A DNA stretch of 64,000 nucleotides from CAITSH01 sp025356665 (GCA_025356665.1 JANXRV010000062.1:1-64000), one strand, 5' to 3'. Shown: positions 47,811-57,170, numbered from the stretch's first letter. Numbers and translations: made by a program. The notes: generated from the letters alone by a model not told the origin.

Positions 47811-48113
47811 TTACAGGCCCAGCATCCTGCCAATGCGTCCGGCGTAATCGGCGGCCTTGAGGGCATCGTCAATGACGACATCCACCGCATTGTCGATGAT
47901 GCCATGGATGGTGCGCAGCCGATGGCCGACCCGCTCCTGGTCCGGTGACGCACCCAGTATCGCACCCAGTGCGCGCACCTCGTCGCGCAAGGCCTGCAGG
48001 TCGCCTGATCCGGCCTTTACGCCGGCAAGATCTTTTTCCAGGGAAGCGACCAGCTTGGCCACCTCATCGAGATCGACCGGAGCCGGGCCTGCGGATTTGG
48101 ATTGTTCTGACAA
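47811..48113 (-). CDS. Small hypothetical protein with TTG start
   Basis: 100 residues if TTG at 48113 is the start, which has an excellent GGGAGG seven bases upstream; no ATG fits as well. Acidic and helical (DLDEVAKLVASLEKDLAGVK), ending in VDVVIDDALKAADYAGRIGR. No family is recognised. It precedes the UspA gene on the same strand and could be cotranscribed. Confidence 0.6.
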   Translation of the reverse strand: MSEQSKSAGPAPVDLDEVAKLVASLEKDLAGVKAGSGDLQALRDEVRALGAILGASPDQERVGHRLRTIHGIIDNAVDVVIDDALKAADYAGRIGRMLGL

Positions 48114-48514
48114 GGCTGATCCTCCCAATGGCTGCAACGACAAAACCCACGCCGCGCTCAAGGGCGCCGCAGCGTTAAATATAGCGCAAGCACGACCAAC
48201 AGGTCGCGCTAAACAACAAAATAAGCGCACAGGCCACAACCCTCAGCACGCGTCCTGTGCGTACGAAAGCCCGGACAGCAAAGGCGTCGGTGCCACAGGC
48301 CACCCTATTGTTCTGCGTTGTTTTGCGGCGCATTCTCCGGCCAGTTCAGGGCATCAGTACGTTTCCATACTAGGCGGCTGGAACTCACGCCTGCTTGACA
48401 TGGATCAAACGACCCTGTCAACGCATGCGCATCCCTTCACAAACCGAGCCACCCCATATTAGCGCTCTAAGCGGCGACGACGGCGGGGCTGCGGCCGTGG
48501 GCGCGATGCACGAA
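48114..48514. other. 401-base region without a supported gene
   Basis: No open frame with a ribosome-binding site and coding character is seen on either strand, and no repeat of the families found elsewhere. Composition is somewhat less GC-rich near 48200-48420. It may hold promoters for the flanking minus-strand gene, but nothing specific can be pointed out. Confidence 0.5.
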
Positions 48515-49120
48515 TTATTGCGGCGGTTTGACGCCGTCCTTGCTGACTGCGATGCGCGCGGCGGTGATCTTGCCCTCCGGCGATACCGATGCGCCGGTGA
48601 AAATGCTCGCACCCGGCACCAGCAGCGATTTGTCAGCGGGTACAAAGTCGACAATAGGCGTGCCCTCGGGCACCACGATCTGCTTGGAGCCGCCCTTGAA
48701 TTCCATGGTGAGCTCGTTACCCGCCGCGGTCTTGACCACCTTGACCATGTTGGCGTTGGTCATGGTGTCCCCGGGCGCGCTGTCCCAGGGCGTGTGTCCG
48801 GGCGCGGCTGCCGGCGGCAGCGCGTGCACCTCGCTCGCCACCAGGGCGCCCGCGGCATTCACACGCGCCGTCACGCCGACGTAGGCATCCGCCTTGAAAT
48901 CCGACAGCTTCACCGCCTTGGCCGCCGACACCGCGACGTTGTCAGGCATATTGATCTTGATGTCCTGGCCTTCGCGCGTCTTGACCGCGAGCACATTGCC
49001 CTCGACCGCGGTGATGATGCCGCGAATGCGCTGATTGGTGTTCTGTGCGACAGCCAACTGCGCGGCCAGCATAAAACCGAGGCCGGCGATTGCGGCGGCA
49101 AACCATTGATGCGTTTTCAT
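48515..49120 (-). CDS. Periplasmic hypothetical protein with repeated OB-like segments
   Basis: 201 residues from ATG at 49120 with GGGAGA upstream. A signal peptide ends at LAVAQN. The mature part repeats a beta-rich pattern (RIRGIITAVEGNVLAVKTREG; KAVKLSDFKADAYVGVTARV; KIVVPEGTPIVDF-like block), similar to DUF5666-type proteins. It is probably a secreted metal- or ligand-binding protein of unknown role. Confidence 0.7.
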   Translation of the reverse strand: MKTHQWFAAAIAGLGFMLAAQLAVAQNTNQRIRGIITAVEGNVLAVKTREGQDIKINMPDNVAVSAAKAVKLSDFKADAYVGVTARVNAAGALVASEVHALPPAAAPGHTPWDSAPGDTMTNANMVKVVKTAAGNELTMEFKGGSKQIVVPEGTPIVDFVPADKSLLVPGASIFTGASVSPEGKITAARIAVSKDGVKPPQ

Positions 49121-49287
49121 GTTCAATCTCCCTGGTGTTTTCAACGATCCGTTACGATCAGTTGCGAATGAATGTTTCGAACGGACGTTTCGAGCCCATG
49201 ACATTCGAAACCAATCGCCCATCCCCGAGGCCATACTCGAGGCAATATGATGCGTTAACAGCGGCCGGCGCCCAATTCTTCCATTTT

Positions 49288-50712
49288 TTAATTTTGCGAA
49301 CAACCTGCGGCGATACGTGCCGGCAAAGCGGCCGCCACCGCAGCGAGCACCGTCCCCCAATCGCCCGGAACGGTCTGGCGAAACAAGCGCAGCCCCGGGT
49401 ACCAGGGTGTGCCGGCAGCTCCAGAAACACCCGACCAGCGCCAGTCACAGGGGTGGTGCAGCAACACCCAGGCGTCCAGGCCGAGCGCGCCGAGCAGGTG
49501 CGCCAGTCCGGTATCGCTGCTGATCACCAGGTCAAGCGCACAGGCCAGCGCTGCGCTGTCGGCAAAATCAGCGATCTCGCCGCCAAGATCGGCAATGCCG
49601 CTGCTCGCGGCAAGTTGCGCCGCCGCCGGACCTTTTTGCATTGAAACGAGTTGCACGCGCCCCTCCGCCTGCCCGGCCAACCCGGCCAACCCAGCCAACA
49701 TGGTCAAGGGCACGCCGCGCTGCGGTTCCAGCGAATTGTCGGCGCGCCCCGCCCAGTTGATGCCGATGCGAAAGCGCCGCGCCGGATCGATTTCACCAAG
49801 GCGCTGCCGCCAGCGCGCGACCGCGGCGGCATCGGCCTTGAGATAGGCCGCCGCCGGCACATTGGCCGGCGTGACACCGAGCACCCGCGGCAAACTGAAC
49901 AGCGCCAGCTTGAAATCGCAGCGCGGCGGCACCAGGCCGGCGCCGTCGAAAGCGACGAACTCGGCCACCCCGGCAAGGCCCTGCAGGATGCGCGTGAGTT
50001 CACGCGGCACCAGCAAGCGCACCTGCGCGCCGCGTGCCGCCAGCGGCGCGACAAAGCGCGCAAACATCAGCAGGTCGCCGAAACCGCCCTCCGGGTAGAC
50101 CAGCACCGATTTGCCCTGCAGCGACGCGACGCCATCCCATTCGGGCGCGGCATCGGCGCGCCAAGGCGCCTGCGCCGCCGCAAGCTCGGGCCGCTCAAAG
50201 CGCGCGCCATACTGCGCCCAGCCCTCGCGCCAATCACCTGTGGCCAGCGCCAGATCGGCCAGATTCCAGCGCGCATCGGCGTAATCGGGCTGCAGCCTGA
50301 GCGCGATTGCGTAATGGTGCCGCGCCTCTTCGTAATGCCCGCCGGCGTGCAGCCTGGCGCCAAGATTGAAATGCGCGACAGCGAAGGTCGGATCGATATC
50401 GATGGCACGCACAAAGCTGGCGATGGCGGCATCGCCATGGCCGGCCGCAGCATGGGCCAGACCGAGATTGGAATGAATAAAAGCGACATCGGGCGCCACC
50501 GCCAGCGCCTGCCCGAACAAGGCTATCGCCTCGTCATGCCGCCCTTGCTGGTAAGCCAGCAACCCGGAGAAATGCAGCGCATCGGCATGATCAGCTTGTA
50601 CAACAAGCACGGCGCGGTACAAAACACCGGCCTGATCGAGTTGCCCGGACTGGTGCAGCGCGAGTGCACGCTGGAACAGGTCACCGCTGTTGTCGGGGCT
50701 GGGGGAGCTCAT
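49288..50712 (-). CDS. TPR-repeat protein with C-terminal glycosyltransferase-like (GT9-type) domain
   Basis: 474 residues. Residues ~8-175 are about five TPR units (HSNLGLAHAAAGHGDAAIAS, HFNLGARLHAGGHYEEARHH). The C-terminal ~280 residues have the heptosyltransferase-like LVYPEGGFGDLLMFARFV, RIGINWAGRADNSLEPQRG and SSDTGLAHLLGALGLDAWVLL. Similar proteins occur beside flagellar or pilin glycosylation loci, but none is seen here. GC-rich throughout, unlike the TPR glycosyltransferase at 137-2740. It lies 37 bases downstream of tRNA-Thr. Confidence 0.82.
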   Translation of the reverse strand: MSSPSPDNSGDLFQRALALHQSGQLDQAGVLYRAVLVVQADHADALHFSGLLAYQQGRHDEAIALFGQALAVAPDVAFIHSNLGLAHAAAGHGDAAIASFVRAIDIDPTFAVAHFNLGARLHAGGHYEEARHHYAIALRLQPDYADARWNLADLALATGDWREGWAQYGARFERPELAAAQAPWRADAAPEWDGVASLQGKSVLVYPEGGFGDLLMFARFVAPLAARGAQVRLLVPRELTRILQGLAGVAEFVAFDGAGLVPPRCDFKLALFSLPRVLGVTPANVPAAAYLKADAAAVARWRQRLGEIDPARRFRIGINWAGRADNSLEPQRGVPLTMLAGLAGLAGQAEGRVQLVSMQKGPAAAQLAASSGIADLGGEIADFADSAALACALDLVISSDTGLAHLLGALGLDAWVLLHHPCDWRWSGVSGAAGTPWYPGLRLFRQTVPGDWGTVLAAVAAALPARIAAGCSQN

Positions 50713-50749
50713 AAAGAGTGGTCAGTGCCAACGCGCGGAAATAAATACT

Positions 50750-50825
50750 TGGTGCCGGATGCAGGAATCGAACCCGCGACCTTCGGTTTACAAAACCGCT
50801 GCTCTACCAACTGAGCTAATCCGGC
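50750..50825 (-). tRNA. tRNA-Thr (TGT)
   Basis: 76-nt cloverleaf on the minus strand with encoded CCA; acceptor GCCGGAT, anticodon loop TTTGTAA between paired GCGGT and ACCGA-type arms, T loop GGTTCGATTCC. Anticodon TGT reads ACN threonine codons. Confidence 0.95.
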
Positions 50826-50950
50826 GAGCTACGCATTATAGCGACTCGCGGCATCTAAAGGTCACGGTGTGTGTCCGGCCCGCACAAAACCGGGCGGCGG
50901 CAGGCGAGGTGCCCGCTTGAATTAGCTAAATTTATCGACATTGATTATTT

Positions 50951-51002
50951 AAAACCAGCTTCGGTAAGGGCTTTCCGGTTATATTTGGTGACGTTTTTGT
51001 CA
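50951..51002. repeat. ~52-bp paired element, copy A, ending in a TGAC/GTCA palindrome
   Basis: It runs from AAAACCAGCTTCGG through CTTTCCGGTTATATTTGG to the palindrome TGACGTTTTTGTCA (50989-51002). A counterpart lies at 57211-57263. It is upstream of the metallo-hydrolase gene. Confidence 0.6.
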
Positions 51003-51122
51003 CATTACGCGGGAGCGTACCGGCGCCAAAGGCGGGCATGGGCAAGCGCCCGAATTTTGATGCAAACTACACGCTGATTTAAACCGGCATCCGGCATACC
51101 GGAATTCTTCATAGGAGGACAC

Positions 51123-51980
51123 ATGAAATTCACACCATTACAGAAACTATCCGTCGCACTGTCGCTCACCGCGCTGATCATCACCGGCTGCGCCACGCAA
51201 GCGCAGACGCCCGCGGCCGCACCCATGGCGGGCAAAACCGAGGTGCTGTGGCTGGGCCAGGCGGCCTTTCGCATCAAAACACCGGGCGGCAAGATCATCG
51301 TCATCGACCCCTGGCTGACTGGCGGCCCCAAGGCGCCCGGGGCCTACAAACAAGACCTGGCCGCGCTGGGCAAGGTGGATGTCTTGCTGGTGACGCACGC
51401 GCACGTCGATCACCTCGGTGACGCGCCGGCCATCGCCAAACTCAACAACACCATCCTCTACGGCCCGGCCGACATGCTGACGCCGATGAATACGCTGGGC
51501 ATCCTGCCGCCCAACCTGACGCACCGCTTCAACAAGTCGGGCAGCGTCACGCCGTCCGGCATCAAGGTGACCGCGGTCAAGGCCGAACATTCGTCCCTGC
51601 TAGTCTGGAACAACCCGGTCACCGGCAAGAACGAGTCGCACCCCGCCGGTGAAGCCATGGGTTATATCATCGAGATGGAAAACGGCTTCAAGATCTGGCA
51701 CATGGGTGACACGGGCATGTTCCCGGACATGGAGTTCATCGCCAATTACTACAAGCCAGACCTGGTGCTCGCGCCCATTGGCGGCAACTTCACCATGGAC
51801 CCGGTCGGCGCGGCCTATGTCACCAAGACCTGGATCAAGCCAAAGTTCATTACGCCCATCCACTACAACTCCAACCCCATCGCCAAGGGCACGCTGGCCG
51901 AGTTCCAGGCGGCGATGCAGGGCGCCCCGAGTGGCATCACCGTCATGCCGATGACCGAGGGCCAGACCCTGAGTTACTGA
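51123..51980 (+). CDS. Metallo-beta-lactamase-fold hydrolase, predicted lipoprotein (UPF0173-like)
   Basis: 285 residues. A signal peptide with lipobox LIITGCA predicts an acylated Cys at ~22; the domain has LWLGQAAFRIKTPGGKIIVIDPW, the metal motif THAHVDHLGD, WHMGDTGMFPD and PIHYNSNP, as in UPF0173 hydrolases. The family is usually cytosolic, so a lipid-anchored version is unusual. GGAGG precedes the ATG. Its substrate is unknown. Confidence 0.88.
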   Translation: MKFTPLQKLSVALSLTALIITGCATQAQTPAAAPMAGKTEVLWLGQAAFRIKTPGGKIIVIDPWLTGGPKAPGAYKQDLAALGKVDVLLVTHAHVDHLGDAPAIAKLNNTILYGPADMLTPMNTLGILPPNLTHRFNKSGSVTPSGIKVTAVKAEHSSLLVWNNPVTGKNESHPAGEAMGYIIEMENGFKIWHMGDTGMFPDMEFIANYYKPDLVLAPIGGNFTMDPVGAAYVTKTWIKPKFITPIHYNSNPIAKGTLAEFQAAMQGAPSGITVMPMTEGQTLSY

Positions 51981-52010
51981 ACCGTTTCGATCGGCACGCT
52001 GTTCGGCCGA

Positions 52011-52039
52011 AAAAAAGCCCGGAATCCCCGGGCTTTTTT
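52011..52039 (+). terminator. Bidirectional terminator after the metallo-hydrolase
   Basis: A 12-bp stem (AAAAAAGCCCGG with its complement) and 5-nt loop ends in a T run in both directions, between the convergent hydrolase and cytochrome genes. Confidence 0.9.
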
Positions 52040-52054
52040 ATTTCGTGCGACGGC

Positions 52055-52450
52055 CTACTTGAACACCTCCCGCATGTATTCGATGAGGTCGGCGCGATCA
52101 CCGGCTCCCGGCAGCCCGGCGTAAGGCATGCGGTTGGCCGGCACCACGGCCTGCGGATCGGCGAGATACGCATCCAGGGTCTGCGCACTCCAGTTGATGT
52201 TGCTGCGTTTCATCGCCGGTGAGAAACGAAAATCACCGGCCGTTCCGGCGCGACGGCCGAACAGGCCGTGCAGCGCCGGCCCAACCTGCCCGTCGACGCC
52301 GCGCTCCACGGCGTGGCAGGCGCGGCATTCTTCGAACACTTTTCCCCCGCGCCTGGCATCACCCGCGGCCTGCGCCGCACACACCCCCGCAAGCAAACCG
52401 GCCAGCAGCAGAGCGCCTTTCACCCTTGCGCCCTTCATCTGCGCGCTCAT
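52055..52450 (-). CDS. Class I monohaem cytochrome c
   Basis: 131 residues. Its ATG overlaps the dehydrogenase stop (ATGA). A signal peptide ends near AAQAAG; the haem site is CRACH (residues ~42-46), and the distal ligand is likely Met in RMPYAG. It is predicted to accept electrons from the GMC dehydrogenase encoded immediately upstream. Classical gluconate 2-dehydrogenases carry a triheme subunit, so a single-haem partner is a notable reduction. Confidence 0.9.
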   Translation of the reverse strand: MSAQMKGARVKGALLLAGLLAGVCAAQAAGDARRGGKVFEECRACHAVERGVDGQVGPALHGLFGRRAGTAGDFRFSPAMKRSNINWSAQTLDAYLADPQAVVPANRMPYAGLPGAGDRADLIEYMREVFK

Positions 52451-54219
52451 GCCGACACCAGCGGGCCGGGGTTCTTGGCGTAGCGCTTGACCGCCTCGGC
52501 CGTCCAGTAGGCAAGCGCGCCCACCGGGCCGGTGGGGTTGTAGGCGGCGTTGTGCGGAAACACATTGGCGCCGACCACGAACAGGTTGTGGCAGTCCCAG
52601 CTTTGCAGGTATTTGTTGAGCGCGCTGTTGCCCGGGTTGGTGCCCATGATGGTGCCGCCGGTGTTGTGCGTGCTCTGGTAGGGCACCACCGTCCAGGGGT
52701 CGGTGCGCGCTGTGGCCGGATTGAGGCGCGTCGGGTTCATCGACTTGGCGAGTTCATTTATCTTTTGCGCTGCGTGACGGCCCATCTTGTGCTCGTTGTC
52801 CTTGTAATCAAAGGTCATGCGCATCAGCGGCAAGCCGAAGGCGTTGCGGTAGGTCGGGTCAAGGTCGTAGTAGTTGTAGCGGTTGGCCATGACACTGCCG
52901 CTCATGCCGATCTGCATCGCCGTGTCGTACCACTTGGCGGTGGCCGCCTTCCATGCGCTGCCCCAGGCGGGCGTGCCCGCCGGTACCGGCCGGTAGCCGA
53001 TGGGCAATACCGTGTTGAAACGACCGTCCATGATATAGCCGCCGACAAAGCCGGCCTTGGCCCGGTCAAATTCCGCGTTGGCGTGAAAATCATCGATGGT
53101 CATGCTCGAGCCGCCGGCGTTCATGAAGGGGTTGAAGTGCCGTCCCTCGAAAAACAATGTGGCAGCCGCGCCGGTCTGATAGCAGTAGTTTTTCCCGATC
53201 ACGCCCTTTTGTGTCGCCGGGTCGTAAGGCGTGCCGATACCCGAGAGCAGCATCAGGTGCACGTTGTTTATGGCATAAGCGGTGAGCATCACCATCGAGG
53301 CGGGCTGCTCGAACTCTTCGCCGGTCAGCAGGTTCGTGTAGGTCACACCGGTGACGCGCTTGCCGCTCGCGTCCTTAAGGATTTTCGTCACCCACATATG
53401 GGTGCGCAACTCGAAGTTGGGGTTGCGCATGGCAATCGGAATCACCGTGATATGCGCGCTACCCTTGGCATTGGCCTCGCAGCCAAAGCGCTGGCAGTGA
53501 CCGCAGTACTGGCAGGCGCCAAAGCGCGATCCGTCCGGGTTGGTGTAGGCGCGAGAAGCATTGGCGCTGGGACGCGGGAACGGGTGGTAGCCGTTTTTCA
53601 GCGCCGCCTCCCTGAACATTTCGTTGCATAGCAGCGGCGTCAGCGGCGGCAGCGGATAGTCGCGCGCACGCGGCGCCTCGAACGGGTTGCCCCCGGGCTG
53701 CAGCTTCCCGTTGATGTTGCCGGCCTTGCCGGATATCGCGGCGACGTATTCGAACTTATCGTAATAAGGCTCGAGTTCGGCGTAGGTAATGCCCCAATCC
53801 TGGATGGTCATGTCCTCGGGGATGTGTTTCTTGCCGTAGCGCTCTTCGTAATGGCTGCGGATTTTAAGATCCTGGTCTGTCCAGCGCCAGGTATGACCGC
53901 TCCAGTGCACGCCCGAACCGCCCACAACGTCCCCGGGCAGGAAGGAACCGAGCCTGCGCATGGGCAGCGCCTCTTGCGAAATGTTGTTGCGCACCGTCAG
54001 CGTGTCGCGCTGCGTGTTCATCATCAGGTCCTGGCGCACGACGTAGCGCAACTCGTCGCGCACCGCCGGCACGGCAAAATCGCTTTCGGTGCTGCGCATG
54101 GCGCCACGCTCCAGGGCCACCACCTTCATGCCCGCCGCGCTCAATTCCTTGGCGAGAATACCGCCGGTCCATCCCAGACCGACAATGACGACGTCGACTT
54201 CCTTGAGTTTGGTCGCCAT
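52447..54219 (-). CDS. GMC-family FAD dehydrogenase (gluconate 2-dehydrogenase-like catalytic subunit)
   Basis: 590 residues. VDVVIVGLGWTGGILAKELS binds the FAD ADP moiety, VVGGSGVHWSGHTWRW follows, four Cys cluster in GACQYCGHCQRFGCEANAK, and the C-terminus has the catalytic His region STHNTGGTIMGTNPG and NLFVVGANVFPHNAAYNPTG. No signal peptide of its own; it is expected to leave by the Tat route with its partner subunit. It oxidises an alcohol or sugar acid in the periplasm and hands electrons to cytochrome c. The true substrate is unknown. Confidence 0.92.
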   Translation of the reverse strand: MATKLKEVDVVIVGLGWTGGILAKELSAAGMKVVALERGAMRSTESDFAVPAVRDELRYVVRQDLMMNTQRDTLTVRNNISQEALPMRRLGSFLPGDVVGGSGVHWSGHTWRWTDQDLKIRSHYEERYGKKHIPEDMTIQDWGITYAELEPYYDKFEYVAAISGKAGNINGKLQPGGNPFEAPRARDYPLPPLTPLLCNEMFREAALKNGYHPFPRPSANASRAYTNPDGSRFGACQYCGHCQRFGCEANAKGSAHITVIPIAMRNPNFELRTHMWVTKILKDASGKRVTGVTYTNLLTGEEFEQPASMVMLTAYAINNVHLMLLSGIGTPYDPATQKGVIGKNYCYQTGAAATLFFEGRHFNPFMNAGGSSMTIDDFHANAEFDRAKAGFVGGYIMDGRFNTVLPIGYRPVPAGTPAWGSAWKAATAKWYDTAMQIGMSGSVMANRYNYYDLDPTYRNAFGLPLMRMTFDYKDNEHKMGRHAAQKINELAKSMNPTRLNPATARTDPWTVVPYQSTHNTGGTIMGTNPGNSALNKYLQSWDCHNLFVVGANVFPHNAAYNPTGPVGALAYWTAEAVKRYAKNPGPLVSA

Positions 54220-54222
54220 GGT

Positions 54223-54951
54223 TCAGCTCATGTCCGAAATGCTGACCGGATCAACGGCGTATTTCTTGTCGCGGTACTTCTCGATGTTCTGGTGATGAAC
54301 TGCAATCACACCGGGAAAGCCGATCATTTTCCAGGCCGCCTTGTCGCGATTGCCGCCGTGTATCGGGTCGGCGAACATGCCTTCCATGACGTTCTGGTAG
54401 ACCATGGTGAAAAACGCGCCCGCCGGCGGCCCCTTGTCGAATACCACCTTGCCCGCCTGCAGGCCGAGCAGGCATTCCTCGCGTTGCGCCGCATCGATCT
54501 TGTCGAAGCGCTTGCCCCAGGTCTTGACGCAATAAGCGTTGGCGGCGCTGATGCCGGCGCGATAAAGCTCGGCCGGCGTCAAGGGCAACTGGTAACCCTG
54601 GCTGGGCACGCCAGCCTTCCACGGACCCTGCATGTACAGGCGCTCGCCCTTGCCCCAGCCCCCGGCGAGGGCGCGGTCGATGTAGATGCTGAGCCCGAGG
54701 TCGGTGCCCTTGGGCGTGTACTGGTCGGCCGGCACCATGTGATCGACCAGGGCCTCGACAAAGGCCGCCTCGTCCGAACTGAGAAAGGAATACGCTGGAC
54801 CGGTGCTGGCAGGCGCGGACGCAGGGGCGGCCGCTTTGGCAGCGACCTGCTGCGCGTCAGCGGCGTGCGGGATCGATACGGTTGCCGCGGCGGCACTGCC
54901 GGCGACGGCGCTTTTCAGAAAAGCGCGGCGATTGAACGCGTCGTTCTTCAT
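54223..54951 (-). CDS. Gluconate 2-dehydrogenase subunit 3 family protein with Tat signal
   Basis: 242 residues from ATG at 54951 with GGGGAG upstream. The N-terminus carries a twin-arginine signal (NRRAFLKSAVAGSAAAA), and the mature part matches the small subunit of membrane-bound gluconate/sorbitol dehydrogenases (FLSSDEAAFVEALVDHMVPAD, YQNVMEGMFADPIHGGNRD). It probably chaperones and exports the GMC subunit encoded three bases downstream. A longer start at 54999 adds no homology. Confidence 0.9.
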   Translation of the reverse strand: MKNDAFNRRAFLKSAVAGSAAAATVSIPHAADAQQVAAKAAAPASAPASTGPAYSFLSSDEAAFVEALVDHMVPADQYTPKGTDLGLSIYIDRALAGGWGKGERLYMQGPWKAGVPSQGYQLPLTPAELYRAGISAANAYCVKTWGKRFDKIDAAQREECLLGLQAGKVVFDKGPPAGAFFTMVYQNVMEGMFADPIHGGNRDKAAWKMIGFPGVIAVHHQNIEKYRDKKYAVDPVSISDMS

Positions 54952-55144
54952 CGGTTTCTCCCCTTTTTTTACGGACCACAGTCGTTGCCACGACCGCACT
55001 TATTGTCGGTGCAGTATATGCCTGCGCAGGGTGTTTGCAACGCTGCACCGCCGTCATCGGGCGCGCGCTGCTGCGTCCGGACTGCGTGGTTATACTGCCG
55101 TGCCGGACGGGCGCGTCCGCGCATTACGCACTACAGGAGGCGGC

Positions 55145-56074
55145 ATGAAAATAGTCATGATGGGTTCGGGCGGCGTCGGCGGCTTTTTCGGCGGCCGCAT
55201 GGCGCAGGCAGGCTACGACGTGAGCTTTATCGCACGCGGCGCGCATCTAGCCGCAATGCGCGATCACGGCCTGCTCATCGAGAACGCCCCGCAGGGCAAT
55301 ATCCACATACCCAAGGTGCGCGTCACCGACGACCCGGCCACGCTAGGCAAGGCAGATATCGTCATCCTGTCGGTCAAGCTTTGGGATACCGAGACAGCGG
55401 CGCGCGCGATCAAACCACTGCTCGGCCCCGACACCGGCGTGCTGTCGCTGCAAAACGGCGTGATCAAGGACGACATCATGCGGCGCGAACTGGGCGATGC
55501 CGCGGTGATGGGCGGCGTCGGCTATATCGCCTCCCACATCGCGCGCGCCGGGGTCATCCAGCAGACCGGCACCATGCAGCGCATCGTGCAGGGCGAGTAC
55601 GACGGACGCGCATCGGCACGCGCCACCTTCTTGCACGAGGCCCTGCTCAAGGCCGGCGTCAAGGCGGAGCTCTCGACCGACGTGCGCAAGTCGATCTGGG
55701 AGAAATACGTCTTCCTCGTCGGCCTGTCGGGGACCACAACGACAACGCGCCTGCCGCTCGGGCCGGTTCGCACCAACGCGCAATCGCGCAGTTTTTTGCT
55801 GCAACTGATGAGCGAGACGGTTGCGGTGGGCCGCGCCCACGGCGTGGCGCTGCCGGCGGACTTTGCCGAAAATCGCCTCGCCTTTGCCGACTCGCTGCCC
55901 GAGGACATGACCTCGTCCATGCACCACGACCTCGAGCGCGGCAATCCACTTGAGGTGAACTGGCTCTCGGGCGGCGTGGTGCAACTGGGTCGCGCCAAGG
56001 GAATACTGACCCCGGCCAACGAGGCGGTGTGCAATATCCTCGCCCTGCGCGCCGCCGGCAAGGGCACGAAATAG
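55145..56074 (+). CDS. 2-dehydropantoate 2-reductase family protein
   Basis: 309 residues from ATG at 55145 with AGGAGG seven bases upstream. MKIVMMGSGGVGGFFGGRMAQ binds NADPH; LSVKLWDTE and LSLQNGVIKDD mark the PanE/ApbA substrate region, and the C-terminal SSMHHDLERGNPLEVNWLSG is typical. Many members are not pantothenate enzymes but reduce other 2-oxo acids. One base separates it from the racemase-like gene, and this context argues for a catabolic role. Confidence 0.87.
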   Translation: MKIVMMGSGGVGGFFGGRMAQAGYDVSFIARGAHLAAMRDHGLLIENAPQGNIHIPKVRVTDDPATLGKADIVILSVKLWDTETAARAIKPLLGPDTGVLSLQNGVIKDDIMRRELGDAAVMGGVGYIASHIARAGVIQQTGTMQRIVQGEYDGRASARATFLHEALLKAGVKAELSTDVRKSIWEKYVFLVGLSGTTTTTRLPLGPVRTNAQSRSFLLQLMSETVAVGRAHGVALPADFAENRLAFADSLPEDMTSSMHHDLERGNPLEVNWLSGGVVQLGRAKGILTPANEAVCNILALRAAGKGTK

Positions 56075-56075
56075 C

Positions 56076-57170
56076 ATGGCCGCCGCAACGCTGACGCTGC
56101 GCGCGGTGCGCAGCACCGCGGTCGAAGTGCCGATGACGTTTCCGCTCGGCACCAGCGCCCTGACCTTGCGCACGGCGCCGCTGCTGCTGATCGACGTCGA
56201 GACCGAGCAAGGCATCACCGGCCACGCCTACCTGTTTTGCTATGTGCCGGCGGCCGCCAAAGCGATCGCGGTCATGCTCGACGAAGTCATGCGTTCAGTC
56301 AAAGGAGAAACGGTGGCGCCGGCCGATTTGTGGGGAAAACTCTCACGCCGCTTTCGCCTGATCGGTGTGCAAGGCATTGTGCGCATGGCCATGGCCGGCT
56401 TTGATGTCGCCTGCTGGGACGCGCTCGCCGTGGCCGCCGGAAAACCGCTCGCCGCGCTGCTCGGGGGGGCGACGCGCAGCGTCCAGGCTTACAACAGCAA
56501 CGGCCTCGGCCTGATGGCGCCCGCCGCCGCGGCCGACGAGGCGGAAAAACTGCTCGCCGGAGGCTTCAAGGCGGTCAAACTACGCCTCGGCTATGCCACT
56601 CTGGAGGAAGACCTTGCGGCGGTGCGCGCGGTAAGAAAGCGCCTGCCCGATGCTGTGGCGCTGATGACCGACTACAACCAGGCGCTCAGCACGGTCGAGG
56701 CCATCCGCCGCGGCCGCGCCCTGGATGGCGAGGGTGTCTGCTGGATTGAGGAACCGATACGCCACGACGACTACCGCGGCTGCGCCCGCCTTGCGCGCGA
56801 ACTCGCCACGCCGGTGCAGATCGGTGAAAATTTTTCGCTGAGTTACGCGATGGAGGAATCGCTCGCGGCCGGCGCCTCCGACTACGTGATGCCCGACCTC
56901 GAGCGCATCGGCGGTGTCACAGGCTGGATGCGCGCGGCTGCACTGGCCGACGCGGCCGGGATAGAAATGTCCTCTCACCTGTTTCCAGAGGTCAGCGCAC
57001 ACCTGCTTGCGGTGACGCCGACGCGCCACTGGCTCGAATACGTCGACTGGGCCAACGCCATCCTCGCCGAACCGCTGGCGATCAGAGACGGCATGGCCGT
57101 CATTGCCGACCGTCCCGGCAACGGCCTTAGCTGGAACGCGGACGCGGTGGCGCGCTACCGCATCGCATGA
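56076..57170 (+). CDS. Enolase-superfamily enzyme, close mandelate-racemase homologue with Lys166 to Arg
   Basis: 364 residues, collinear with Pseudomonas putida mandelate racemase with a constant +4 offset. Lys168 (MR Lys164), metal ligands Asp199, Glu225 and Glu251, Asn201, Asp274 (Asp270), His301 (His297) and Glu321 (Glu317) are all kept. The S-specific base Lys166 is Arg170 (AVKLRLGY). Retention of His297 with loss of Lys166 suggests a one-sided base: a dehydratase or a stereospecific proton-transfer enzyme rather than a two-base racemase. It is coupled to the PanE-like gene by a one-base gap. Confidence 0.88.
   Translation: MAAATLTLRAVRSTAVEVPMTFPLGTSALTLRTAPLLLIDVETEQGITGHAYLFCYVPAAAKAIAVMLDEVMRSVKGETVAPADLWGKLSRRFRLIGVQGIVRMAMAGFDVACWDALAVAAGKPLAALLGGATRSVQAYNSNGLGLMAPAAAADEAEKLLAGGFKAVKLRLGYATLEEDLAAVRAVRKRLPDAVALMTDYNQALSTVEAIRRGRALDGEGVCWIEEPIRHDDYRGCARLARELATPVQIGENFSLSYAMEESLAAGASDYVMPDLERIGGVTGWMRAAALADAAGIEMSSHLFPEVSAHLLAVTPTRHWLEYVDWANAILAEPLAIRDGMAVIADRPGNGLSWNADAVARYRIA

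Noticed and set aside
53824..55953. 709-codon plus-strand open frame
   Set aside because: It runs antisense to the GMC dehydrogenase genes and then out of frame through the PanE-like gene.
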